A program made the translations under genes and the position numbers. The notes under the pieces were generated by a model. The model was not told where the DNA came from. It did no database searches and saw nothing but the letters and a program-made list of their open reading frames with translations. This document shows, piece after piece, positions 8,719 to 16,234 of a DNA stretch of 64,000 bases (positions within the stretch are counted from its first letter, which is position 1; every line of letters starts with the position of its first letter). This DNA is from PSRI01 sp041484195 (lineage in GTDB: Bacteria > Bacteroidota > Bacteroidia > Chitinophagales > Chitinophagaceae): NCBI GenBank assembly GCA_041484195.1, contig JBGPHC010000002.1, forward strand, positions 62,001-126,000, written 5' to 3'.

Positions 8719-9414
8719 CTATTCAAAAATCTTGTCCGAGATGCCTTTGTTAATGGCGTATGAATTATAAGTGATCTGTATTTTCCCTTTTTTGTCCTGT
8801 GTTTTGTCATCAGTAGTCCGAGGTTTTTCCGCTCCTTCGTATTCGAATGTTACACCCTTGGGCAATTTGTAGTCACTGGTATTAAAAATAAGTATCACTT
8901 TGTCAGGCAGGCCTGATTCTGCGTATTTCCCATAAGTCATTTCCATTTCATAGGTTCCATTCTCTTTGGTTGTTGTGATGGCTTTCAGGACGAGGAGATT
9001 TGTTTCATCGATATACAAAGTGGCGAGCACTACATGGGCGTCTTCGCTGAGGGGGATCAGTTTTACTATGGAGACAGGTGTATTCCCAATCCTTGCATTT
9101 CCGGCAGATACTGCGGCGAACTGATCGGATTCCAGTAAAGAAATAATATTGACGCTCACGCCTCCTTTTGGTAAGATGGAAATGCCTCCCTCTTTTTTTA
9201 TCTTGAAATGGTCGGGCCGTTTATAATATATTTCGACGTTTGAAATGGGGATCTTTATGAAACTCACTTCGGTTTTAAGAATACCACTGGCTTCATAATC
9301 CTGAATTTTATCCAGTTTGGCTTTGAGCTTTTTCACCAGGGTCATGGCATCCTGTGCGGGTGCCGATTCACAGGTTAATAATATCAAAGAAAAAAACAGA
9401 GCTATCCTTCTCAT
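8719..9414 (-). CDS. LolA-like outer-membrane lipoprotein-sorting protein
   Basis: 231 residues with an N-terminal signal peptide (MRRIALFFSLILLTC...APAQ), so exported. The mature part starts with LVKKLKAKLDKIQDYEASGILKTEVSFIKIP and continues with alternating beta strands, the pattern of LolA/LppX half-barrels. The Cys at residue 15 is a possible but weak lipobox (LILLTCESAP). By analogy it would carry lipid-modified clients across the periplasm, but sequence identity to proteobacterial LolA is not evident by eye. Convergent with pdxA. Confidence 0.65.
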   Translation of the reverse strand: MRRIALFFSLILLTCESAPAQDAMTLVKKLKAKLDKIQDYEASGILKTEVSFIKIPISNVEIYYKRPDHFKIKKEGGISILPKGGVSVNIISLLESDQFAAVSAGNARIGNTPVSIVKLIPLSEDAHVVLATLYIDETNLLVLKAITTTKENGTYEMEMTYGKYAESGLPDKVILIFNTSDYKLPKGVTFEYEGAEKPRTTDDKTQDKKGKIQITYNSYAINKGISDKIFE

Positions 9415-9492
9415 GGTCAGCGGCCAATACTGCCGGATTTTATGACAAACCTAAATCAAAGGGGTTTGAAAAAATCCATTTTAACTTTATAC

Positions 9493-10419
9493 TCACAGGA
9501 AATTGTCGCTGTCACGATAAGCTTTTATCAATGCCTGTTCGCCTTCTTTGCCTGGTTTTGAATTGCCATGTTCCATTCCCAAAACACCCTTATAGCCTTT
9601 TTCATAGAGGTGTTTGAAGATATTCTTGTAATTCATTTCACCAGTGGTGGGTTCATTCCTGTGTGGGTTATCCCCAATCTGGAAATAGGCAATCTCCTCC
9701 CAGGCCTTGTCAATATTATTGATGACATTTCCTTCGTTGCGCTGCATATGATACATGTCGAATAGGATCTTGCAGGAAGGACTGTTGACGGCCTTGCAGA
9801 TCATATAGGTTTGGTCGGAATGGCGGAGAAATAGATCGGGCGTATCACTCAGGGGTTCCAGCACCATGATGATATTGTGAGGTTCCAGGATTTCTACACC
9901 CCGGCGAAGAGCTTCAATCACGTTTGCCGTTTGGATGCCCATTGGTAAATTTCTTTCGAAATCGCCGGGAACCATCGTGGTCCATTTGGCATTCACTCTT
10001 TTGGCCACTTCAACCGCATTCCTGCAGCCGGCCAAAAAAATATCAATATATTCTTTTTTGCCCGCTGCCAGCGTATTCGCGCCATTGCCGCCTTTTTGCA
10101 ATACAAAAACGCCCATTTCCATTCCCAGTTTTGCCATAGTTTCGCCAATCCTGGTCTGCATTTCCGGAGTTCTTTCGGCCATGCCATTGTCTTCCATGGC
10201 CCTAAAACCCATGTCATGAGCGAATTTGAGTTGATCAATAAAATCATTTCCCCCACTATTCCTGAACATGCCGTCGTGGATGGCATATTTCAGGTTGAAG
10301 GGTTTTTCTATGGGCTGATTCATTTTTTTCCCGGGTATTTCATTCGCGACGACTGCGGCGCCGGTGAGCGTTGATGCTCCGGCCATGATTCCCTGCTGCA
10401 AGAATTTTCTGCGTTGCAT
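9493..10419 (-). CDS. Tat-exported sugar-isomerase-like TIM barrel (hydroxypyruvate isomerase family)
   Basis: 308 residues from ATG 10419 (MQRRKFLQQGIMAGAS), a twin-arginine-type signal. The xylose-isomerase-like AP-endonuclease-2 barrel follows: metal-ligand acids are likely Glu in MVLEPLSD, Asp in ILFDMYHMQ, and the C-terminal GVLGMEHGNS. Similar Tat-dependent proteins in Bacteroidota are annotated as TIM-barrel or hydroxypyruvate isomerase family; the substrate is probably a keto-sugar or oxidised sugar. An upstream in-frame start at 10500 would bury the Tat signal, so it is rejected. Divergent from the exported proteins at 10812-13135, with which it may share a pathway. Confidence 0.8.
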   Translation of the reverse strand: MQRRKFLQQGIMAGASTLTGAAVVANEIPGKKMNQPIEKPFNLKYAIHDGMFRNSGGNDFIDQLKFAHDMGFRAMEDNGMAERTPEMQTRIGETMAKLGMEMGVFVLQKGGNGANTLAAGKKEYIDIFLAGCRNAVEVAKRVNAKWTTMVPGDFERNLPMGIQTANVIEALRRGVEILEPHNIIMVLEPLSDTPDLFLRHSDQTYMICKAVNSPSCKILFDMYHMQRNEGNVINNIDKAWEEIAYFQIGDNPHRNEPTTGEMNYKNIFKHLYEKGYKGVLGMEHGNSKPGKEGEQALIKAYRDSDNFL

Positions 10420-10811
10420 AGTTGGTGGTTTGGAAAATAAATATATTGGAAAAATATTTCTGGAGACAAAATTTATCTGTTTCTGTTCCTTAACCCGCAC
10501 ATGCGCCAGAGCTATTTCCCGAATCCGATCAGCATAATGAGCTCCAGGATAAAATAAATGATGTCATAAATTTAGACAGAAAGGATGACAATGGCCAAAA
10601 ATCTCTTCTGCAATTTCTTCTCGTTGTCATTTATTGACAGGATTTGTTCATATCATAGAGGCGCATTTGCCGCGGGCAAGTGAATTGGGTTTTGATAATT
10701 TATGTATGGCTCAAAATGGAGCGAAACCGATTGCGTAAATCCAGCCAGCAGCTTCCTGTATTCATATCGTTTCTTTTCCTAACTTTCCGGGCATAGCAAA
10801 ATGGATGAGCA
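10420..10811. other. divergent intergenic region
   Basis: 392 nt between two divergent genes. No ORF, tRNA or strong hairpin seen. A near -7 element (TAACTTTC, 10780-10787) points towards the 10812 gene but has no matching -33 TTG. Nothing else is supportable. Confidence 0.4.
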
Positions 10812-11774
10812 TTGAAAAAGACCGGACTCCTTGCCATATTGATCAATCTTACATTTATTGGATGGGCGCAACAAAATGCGGACAGCAGTTTCAAAGCATA
10901 TATCCAGGATATCCCCGCTACCCGATTGAATTTCCCGATGGTTCCCATTCCTGCCGGCTCCTATTTAATGGGCAGCGGTGAAGTGGATAAAATGCATGAA
11001 AGCGATGAAGGTCCGGCCAGGAAAGTTATGCTCTCTGCTTTCTGGATGGGCGCGCATGAGGTGACCCGGGATGAATTTGATCTTTTTTTCAGAGATGAAA
11101 ACACGCCCGTGAATTCGAATGTGGACGCAGTCACCAGGCCTACGCCGCAATATATTGATCTAAGCTGGGGTATGGGTAAAGAGGGTGGCTATCCTGTAAA
11201 CAGCATGAGCCAGGATGCCGCATCGATGTACTGCCGCTGGCTCTATAAGAAAACAGGCATTTTCTTTCGTTTACCTACAGAGGCCGAATGGGAATATGCC
11301 TGCCGCGCCGGAACTACCACTATTTATCCTTTCGGGGATAACGGGAAAGAACTTGGGAAATATGCCTGGTTTAATGGCAACAGCAAAAATAAATTCCACA
11401 AAGTGGCACAAAAACTGCCCAATGCCTGGGGACTCTATGATATGATGGGTAATGTGAGTGAATGGACATTGGATCAGTATGACGAAAATTATTTTGCGCA
11501 GCTTGCTGAAAATGCCGTGGATCCTTTGGTGCCACTATCTACCCGCTATCCTCGTAGCGTTAGGGGAGGAAGTTATTTGGATGAGGCATCCGCTCTGAGA
11601 CCCGCGGCCCGCAGACATTCGGAAGCCTCCTGGAACAAGAGGGATCCACAGGTACCCAAGAGTCGCTGGTGGCTGACAGACGCGATGTTCGTGGGGTTTA
11701 GGTTGGTGAGGCCCTTAAAACAGCCAAGTGCAGAAGAAGCCGAGCTATTTTATAAACAATACCTCAAAAACTGA
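10812..11774 (+). CDS. exported formylglycine-generating-enzyme (SUMF1) family protein, probably non-catalytic
   Basis: 320 residues with a signal peptide (MKKTGLLAILINLTFIGWAQQ). The FGE-sulfatase fold is clear: FPMVPIPAGSYLMGS, WMGAHEVTRDEF, RLPTEAEWEYACRAG, MMGNVSEW and SVRGGSYLD. The C-terminal part, where true formylglycine-generating enzymes carry two active-site cysteines, reads RPAARRHSEASW without cysteine, so sulfatase-activating activity is unlikely. Relatives of this kind are structural or ligand-binding (compare GldJ/GldK). It starts with TTG; a stop codon immediately upstream excludes an earlier start. The Gfo/Idh gene follows 26 nt downstream. Confidence 0.82.
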   Translation: MKKTGLLAILINLTFIGWAQQNADSSFKAYIQDIPATRLNFPMVPIPAGSYLMGSGEVDKMHESDEGPARKVMLSAFWMGAHEVTRDEFDLFFRDENTPVNSNVDAVTRPTPQYIDLSWGMGKEGGYPVNSMSQDAASMYCRWLYKKTGIFFRLPTEAEWEYACRAGTTTIYPFGDNGKELGKYAWFNGNSKNKFHKVAQKLPNAWGLYDMMGNVSEWTLDQYDENYFAQLAENAVDPLVPLSTRYPRSVRGGSYLDEASALRPAARRHSEASWNKRDPQVPKSRWWLTDAMFVGFRLVRPLKQPSAEEAELFYKQYLKN

Positions 11775-11800
11775 TTGCTTCATCATAAAAAACCAATTGC

Positions 11801-13135
11801 ATGAATAAGAAAAATCCATCCGGCAGGAATACCAGTCGTCGGGAATTTGTAAAAAGTTCTTCCCTCCTGGCAGGAGGCCTATTGGCTACACCCTTATTGT
11901 CAAGGGCTAATTATTTTTCCGGCTCGCCTGGTACCATCCGGATCGCATTGATAGGCTGCGGAGGCCGGGGCACGGGCGCAGCAACACAGGCCCTGCTAAC
12001 CAGGGAAAATGTCAAACTGGTAGCCATGGCCGATGCTTTCCGTGACAGGCTGGACAGTTCTTATAAGGAACTCACTTCCACCGATAATTCGGAAGGAAAT
12101 ATCAAGGCCCGTGTGGATGTGCCCGAAGAAAGAAAATTTGTCGGCTTCGATGCATATCTGAAAGCCATTCCACTGGCTGATGTAGTAATCCTGGCCACGC
12201 CTCCGGGGTTCCGCCCGATTCATTTTGAAGAAGCCATCAGGCAGAATAAGCATGTGTTCATGGAAAAACCCGTTGCCACGGATCCCGCCGGAATCAAGAA
12301 AGTTCTGGAAACAGCCATAATCGCCAAACAGAAAAAACTGAATGTGGTGGTGGGTCTGCAAAGACATTTCCAAAATTCATACCGTGAGCTTTTGAAACGC
12401 AGGGATATGATTGGAGACATTGTTTCCGCACAGGCCTGGTGGAACAATGACGGCGTATGGGTGCATCCCCGCCAGCCGGGGCAGACTGAAATGGAATACC
12501 AAATGCGGAACTGGTATTATTTCGTATGGTTATGCGGAGATCATATCACCGAGCAGCATATCCACAATATCGATGTGATCAACTGGTTCAAGGGCGGTTA
12601 TCCCGTGAGAGCCCAGGGTATGGGCGGAAGGGAAGTGAGAAAAGGAAAAGACTATGGTGAGATATTCGATCATCACTATGTGGAATTTCATTATGCCGAT
12701 GGCTCCGTTCTCAACAGCCAGTGCCGTCACCAGCCAAAGACCATGAGTAAGGTGGACGAATTGCTGGTAGGTACCAAGGGAAAAATATTCTGCGGCGACG
12801 CGAATATTGTGGATCATAAAGGAAAAGTGCTCTATCAGTTTGACCGCAAGACCGAGAACAATCCATACCAGACTGAACACGACGAATTATTCGCCGCGAT
12901 CGCTAAGGGCCAGTACAAATTTGAGCAGGCGGAGCATGGCGCCAGGAGCACGATGACTTCCATACTGGGTCGTATGGCTACCTATAGCGGACAGGTGATT
13001 GAATGGGATAAGGCCATCAATTCGGGAATTGACCTGCATCCCAAGGAATATGCCTGGGCTGCAACTCCGCCCGTATTGCCCGATGCCGATGGTATGTATG
13101 CTGCGGCAATACCCGGTGTAACCAAATATGCTTAG
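11801..13135 (+). CDS. Gfo/Idh/MocA-family oxidoreductase with Tat-type signal
   Basis: 444 residues. The N-terminus has a twin-arginine motif (SRREFVKSSSLLAGG), so export in folded form with bound cofactor is expected. The Rossmann motif is ALIGCGGRGTG (near residue 50), and the family dyad MEKPVATDP lies about 100 residues later. The C-terminal domain ends with motifs common to Bacteroidota and Planctomycetes sugar dehydrogenases (EHDELFAAIAKG). The substrate is unknown, probably a sugar or inositol derivative. It follows the FGE-like gene closely and ends at a strong hairpin (13159-13194), so it closes a two-gene unit. Confidence 0.9.
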   Translation: MNKKNPSGRNTSRREFVKSSSLLAGGLLATPLLSRANYFSGSPGTIRIALIGCGGRGTGAATQALLTRENVKLVAMADAFRDRLDSSYKELTSTDNSEGNIKARVDVPEERKFVGFDAYLKAIPLADVVILATPPGFRPIHFEEAIRQNKHVFMEKPVATDPAGIKKVLETAIIAKQKKLNVVVGLQRHFQNSYRELLKRRDMIGDIVSAQAWWNNDGVWVHPRQPGQTEMEYQMRNWYYFVWLCGDHITEQHIHNIDVINWFKGGYPVRAQGMGGREVRKGKDYGEIFDHHYVEFHYADGSVLNSQCRHQPKTMSKVDELLVGTKGKIFCGDANIVDHKGKVLYQFDRKTENNPYQTEHDELFAAIAKGQYKFEQAEHGARSTMTSILGRMATYSGQVIEWDKAINSGIDLHPKEYAWAATPPVLPDADGMYAAAIPGVTKYA

Positions 13136-13158
13136 CTAAGTAATAACCATTACTTAAT

Positions 13159-13200
13159 TAACGCCAACCCGGAATTTTTCCTGGGATGGCGTTATTGCTT
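13159..13200 (+). terminator. intrinsic terminator after Gfo/Idh gene
   Basis: TAACGCCA and TGGCGTTA pair perfectly (13159-13166 with 13187-13194). A further CCCGG/CCTGGG helix lies inside, and the stem is followed by TTGCTTT. The hairpin lies 23 nt after the stop codon. Confidence 0.75.
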
Positions 13201-13233
13201 TCGGGGAAGAGTATATTTAGGAAGGTGGAGCAG

Positions 13234-13773
13234 ATGAATATCAACAGCTACAAATGTATTATTAGTCATCATACACCGGGTGCAATCATACAAGAGCAAT
13301 CCCTTCAACCTAATCTCCTGATTCAAAAATCCAAAACAAATCTCAAGAAACGAATCATCGCAACCATTATTGACTATTCGCTGGTTTCAATTGCAACCTA
13401 TATTTACATCCTGCTCTTTGGAACTGAAGACAGCAATGGCGAGAATTCGGTCAGCGGGCTCATGGCTTTGCCAATCCCTATATTTTGGACTGTTTATTTT
13501 GTGGTAATTGAAGCAAACTATGGCGCGACACTTGCTCACCAGGGACTTTATCTGAAAGTACTGACACTTAAAGGAAAGGAAATTGAATGGACACAGACAT
13601 TCAAGAGGCATTTATTAGATCCCATCGACATACTCATTTATGGGATTCCCGCAATCATTACAATTATTAATACCGACAAGCATCAAAGGCTTGGCGATCT
13701 AAGGGCTCAGGCAATTGTCGTTGACACGAAGGACCCGGAACAATTTTCAATAAGTGATGCTACTAGCCGATGA
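13234..13773 (+). CDS. RDD family membrane protein
   Basis: 179 residues from ATG 13234, preceded by a GGTGGAG ribosome-binding site. The frame is open back to 13186, but that would start inside the terminator hairpin. The RDD domain is shown by KKRIIATIIDYSLVSI near residue 40 (here R..D variants), a second helix FWTVYFVVIEANYGATLAHQGLYLKVL, and a third around DILIYGIPAIITII ending HQRLGDLRAQAIVV. RDD proteins are three-helix membrane proteins of largely unknown function, some proposed as transporters. The gene stands alone, just upstream of the AT-rich DUF488 cassette. Confidence 0.8.
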   Translation: MNINSYKCIISHHTPGAIIQEQSLQPNLLIQKSKTNLKKRIIATIIDYSLVSIATYIYILLFGTEDSNGENSVSGLMALPIPIFWTVYFVVIEANYGATLAHQGLYLKVLTLKGKEIEWTQTFKRHLLDPIDILIYGIPAIITIINTDKHQRLGDLRAQAIVVDTKDPEQFSISDATSR

Positions 13774-13876
13774 CAAAACCGGAATCATTGGCATTTACAC
13801 ACCTGCATCAACTCCCGCGGAATCCAGTCTAATCACAAGATATAATCCCCTTCCTTTCAAAGATGAGGAACTTGAC

Positions 13877-13884
13877 TAAATTTG
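13877..13884 (+). promoter_or_regulatory. -7 promoter element immediately before the DUF488 gene
   Basis: TAAATTTG matches the Bacteroidota -7 consensus TAnnTTTG and ends 4 nt before the ATG at 13889, so the transcript would begin at or very near the start codon. No TTG is found at the right distance for a -33 element. Confidence 0.45.
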
Positions 13885-13888
13885 TACA

Positions 13889-14773
13889 ATGTTTTACAGG
13901 AGGAAGATTATACTGGCATTATTTCAATTATTTGACGGGCAATTAGAAAAGTTTCGCCTGCAAAAATTACTATTTCTTCTAAGCCAGCTCCAGGAAAAAC
14001 CTGAATATGACTTTATTCCATATAAATATGGCTGCTATTCATACTCCGCAGTGGCCGATTTAAAAGCGATGGCAAGAAAGGGAATTTTGACGGAAACAGA
14101 AAGCAGTTTCGCCAGCAATGACCAATCAGACATGTTAAATACCCTCAAAGAAACAGATAAACAGCATTTAATCGCAGTAAAAAACCTTTATGGAAAAATG
14201 AAAAGCACTGCCTTAATGAAGCATACTTATATCAACTATCCATATTTTGCCATTAATAGCCTAACAGCAAGTAGTATCCTGACCAAAAAGGAACTTGAAA
14301 AAGTAAACGAATCCAGGCCGAGAATCAATAAGACGATATTATTTACAATTGGATATGAGGGTATATCGTTGGAAAACTATTTAACTCGTTTGTTAAATAA
14401 TGATGTAAAGGTGTTAGTGGATGTTCGTAACAATCCCCAAAGCATGAAATACGGATTTTCAAAAAACAAATTGAAGAAATATTGTCAAAGTTTGGGTATA
14501 AAATACATTCACTACCCTGAAGTTGGAATAAAATCACAACAAAGACAGGATTTAAATTCCCAAGCCGATTATGATAGACTTTTTGAAACTTACAAAAAGG
14601 GAAATCTAACTGAGACGAAGGCCACACAAATTGCCATACTAAATATATTAAAGCAATATGAGCGCATCGCTTTGACCTGCTTCGAATCTAATATTTGTCA
14701 ATGTCATCGCAAACATTTGGCGGAGTCTATTGAATTGCTCCCGGGTTTTGAATATGAAACAAAGCACATTTGA
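13889..14773 (+). CDS. DUF488 protein with N-terminal SocA/Panacea-like domain (first gene of a two-gene cassette)
   Basis: 294 residues in two parts. Residues about 1-125 (KFRLQKLLFLLSQ at 21-33, then FIPYKYGCYS) resemble the SocA/DUF4065-type domain found in antitoxins. Residues about 148-285 are a DUF488 domain with TIGYEG at 153-158, VDVRNNP at 177-183, and the hallmark CFESNICQCHRKHLAES at 264-280. DUF488 has no settled biochemistry; its conserved Cys, His and Arg suggest a catalytic or metal site. The second gene starts 2 nt after the stop. Sampled base composition is clearly AT-richer than neighbours (line at 14221: 20/60 GC; line at 12001: 32/60). Start ATG 13889; an AGGAGG lies inside the coding region at 13898-13903. 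Confidence 0.8.
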   Translation: MFYRRKIILALFQLFDGQLEKFRLQKLLFLLSQLQEKPEYDFIPYKYGCYSYSAVADLKAMARKGILTETESSFASNDQSDMLNTLKETDKQHLIAVKNLYGKMKSTALMKHTYINYPYFAINSLTASSILTKKELEKVNESRPRINKTILFTIGYEGISLENYLTRLLNNDVKVLVDVRNNPQSMKYGFSKNKLKKYCQSLGIKYIHYPEVGIKSQQRQDLNSQADYDRLFETYKKGNLTETKATQIAILNILKQYERIALTCFESNICQCHRKHLAESIELLPGFEYETKHI

Positions 14774-14775
14774 TA

Positions 14776-15603
14776 ATGGCATTGACCAGGGTATTAATAA
14801 CGGTAACAACCTACCCATTACCGTCCCGAAGCTATGACGAATTAGTTTGTACGGCAGGCGTACTGGAAAATGGGGAATGGATTCGTATTTATCCTGTACC
14901 TCTAAAATTTCTGCAGGGTCTTCGTAGAGACGGGAAAATAGAAACATTCAAATACAATTGGATCGAATTGGATTTGATTAAACGCAAGGACGACTTTCGT
15001 CCGGAAAGCCACTCTCCTCTCGATTATAGTTTTTCCAAACTCAAAGTGTCAGGAAAAATATCAACAAAAAATAACTGGCAAGAACGCAAGGCATACTGTT
15101 TGAAGAATGTCTATACAAATAAGGCCAAACTGTTGTCAGATTCAAATAGTCCAGCAAATGTTTCTCTGGCAACATTTAAGCCCTCTAAGATTGTTTCATT
15201 TGAAATTGAAGAAGATGAACGGGAGTGGAAAAACGAGTGGAAAGAAATCCGCAAACAACTCGAACTATTTGATAGCGATAAATCGCCCGAAATATTAATT
15301 CCAAAATTACCTTATACGTTTTCATATAAATTCTTAGATGACGAAGGCATTTCCAGCACATTGATGATAGAAGATTGGGAAATTGGAGCATTGTACTGGA
15401 ACTGTCTAAGATCAGCGGAAGGAAATGAAACTGTCGCACTGCAAAAAGTGAGAGAAAAATACGAAGCAGAATTTCTAAAAGAGAAGGACCTGTATCTTTT
15501 TCTTGGCACTACAAAAGAATGGCATATGCGAAGAGCGAGTAATCCCTTTGTAATAGTGGGTGTATTTTATCCAAAGAAGGAAATTCAAATATCTTTATTC
15601 TAA
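14776..15603 (+). CDS. conserved hypothetical partner of DUF488, with C-terminal QISLF
   Basis: 275 residues, no signal peptide or membrane segment. The N-terminus LITVTTYPLPSRSYDELVCTAG followed by GEWIRIYPVPLKFL is a distinctive conserved opening that I recall beside DUF488 genes, but I know of no assigned function. The middle is rich in charged residues, and a DWEIGALYWN segment lies near residue 205. The last five residues, QISLF (271-275), match the beta-sliding-clamp-binding pentapeptide QL(S/D)LF. The start is ATG 14776, 2 nt after the DUF488 stop, so the pair is almost certainly co-translated. The gene is AT-rich like its partner. Confidence 0.7.
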   Translation: MALTRVLITVTTYPLPSRSYDELVCTAGVLENGEWIRIYPVPLKFLQGLRRDGKIETFKYNWIELDLIKRKDDFRPESHSPLDYSFSKLKVSGKISTKNNWQERKAYCLKNVYTNKAKLLSDSNSPANVSLATFKPSKIVSFEIEEDEREWKNEWKEIRKQLELFDSDKSPEILIPKLPYTFSYKFLDDEGISSTLMIEDWEIGALYWNCLRSAEGNETVALQKVREKYEAEFLKEKDLYLFLGTTKEWHMRRASNPFVIVGVFYPKKEIQISLF

Positions 15604-15763
15604 TAAAAGACTACAAACAAGTTCACTGACCCTGTCTACCAAACCCTTCCACGTAATTTCCCTGCAATATATACGTGCATCTAAGTACTACTATTAGGGT
15701 ATTGAATTGCGCAAAGCATGTCTCTAACTTTAATGACTTAATTAATCATTAAACCTTTATCAG

Positions 15764-16051
15764 ATGGCAAATTTAGATCTTCAAAAAGTCCTGCAAATGG
15801 CGGGCGATGAAAAAATCATTAACCTGGACATGACTTTTCGCGAGTTTGCAAATTCCAAAACCTTCGGTAGCCTCAGCGCTTATGAGGAACCCTGGGAAGT
15901 ATTTTGCGGAACAACGTTCAGGATCGTTTTCTGGAGAGGTCCCAGACTTAGGGATTCCATCCTCGAAAACTTTCAGCTAGTGGATTCTCTCAAGGAAAGC
16001 CTTAATCTTACCAATGAATTGGGCCATCGCCTGGAAGGCATCAGGAGCTGA
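15764..16051 (+). CDS. small hypothetical protein (95 aa)
   Basis: 95 residues with no family I recognise. It is cytosolic by composition; a central segment (PWEVFCGTTFRIVFWRG) is aromatic and beta-like, followed by a probable helix (RDSILENFQLVDSLKESLNL). A promoter-like pair TTG (15702-15704), 20 nt, TAACTTTA (15725-15732) precedes it, which supports expression. It lies 183 nt before the 479-residue orphan on the same strand, and the two may be linked. Confidence that it is a real gene rests on the promoter-like element and on composition. Confidence 0.55.
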   Translation: MANLDLQKVLQMAGDEKIINLDMTFREFANSKTFGSLSAYEEPWEVFCGTTFRIVFWRGPRLRDSILENFQLVDSLKESLNLTNELGHRLEGIRS

Positions 16052-16077
16052 AATCCGCGTTCTTCACTAAAATGAAA

Positions 16078-16215
16078 TACTGTCTCAGAAGGTAGAAAAT
16101 TATTTACGATCCCCTGGTTATGCAACAGCAAGGCTGGATTCTCTGACTACTAAAAAGCTGCTCATTCCCGATGATTTCAATAAATCGTGGATTTCAACCT
16201 GCTCCTGAGACAGTA
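16078..16215. repeat. 11-bp perfect inverted repeat pair flanking about 116 nt
   Basis: TACTGTCTCAG (16078-16088) and its exact reverse complement CTGAGACAGTA (16205-16215) bracket the gap between the 95-aa gene and the 479-aa gene; outer bases AAA/TTT extend the match imperfectly. I see no target-site duplication, so a small mobile element is not established. The pair could fold as a long-range RNA stem in the leader of the downstream gene. Confidence 0.5.
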
Positions 16216-16234
16216 CTTTCTTCTGACAAATTAG

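Noticed and set aside
16078..16215. Possible short peptide ending LLIPDDFNKSWISTCS, like a RiPP precursor
   Set aside because: The frame has no ATG, GTG or TTG start before a stop codon, so no peptide gene can be supported.
16078..16215. Miniature inverted-repeat transposable element
   Set aside because: No target-site duplication and only 11-bp termini; a second copy in the window was not found.
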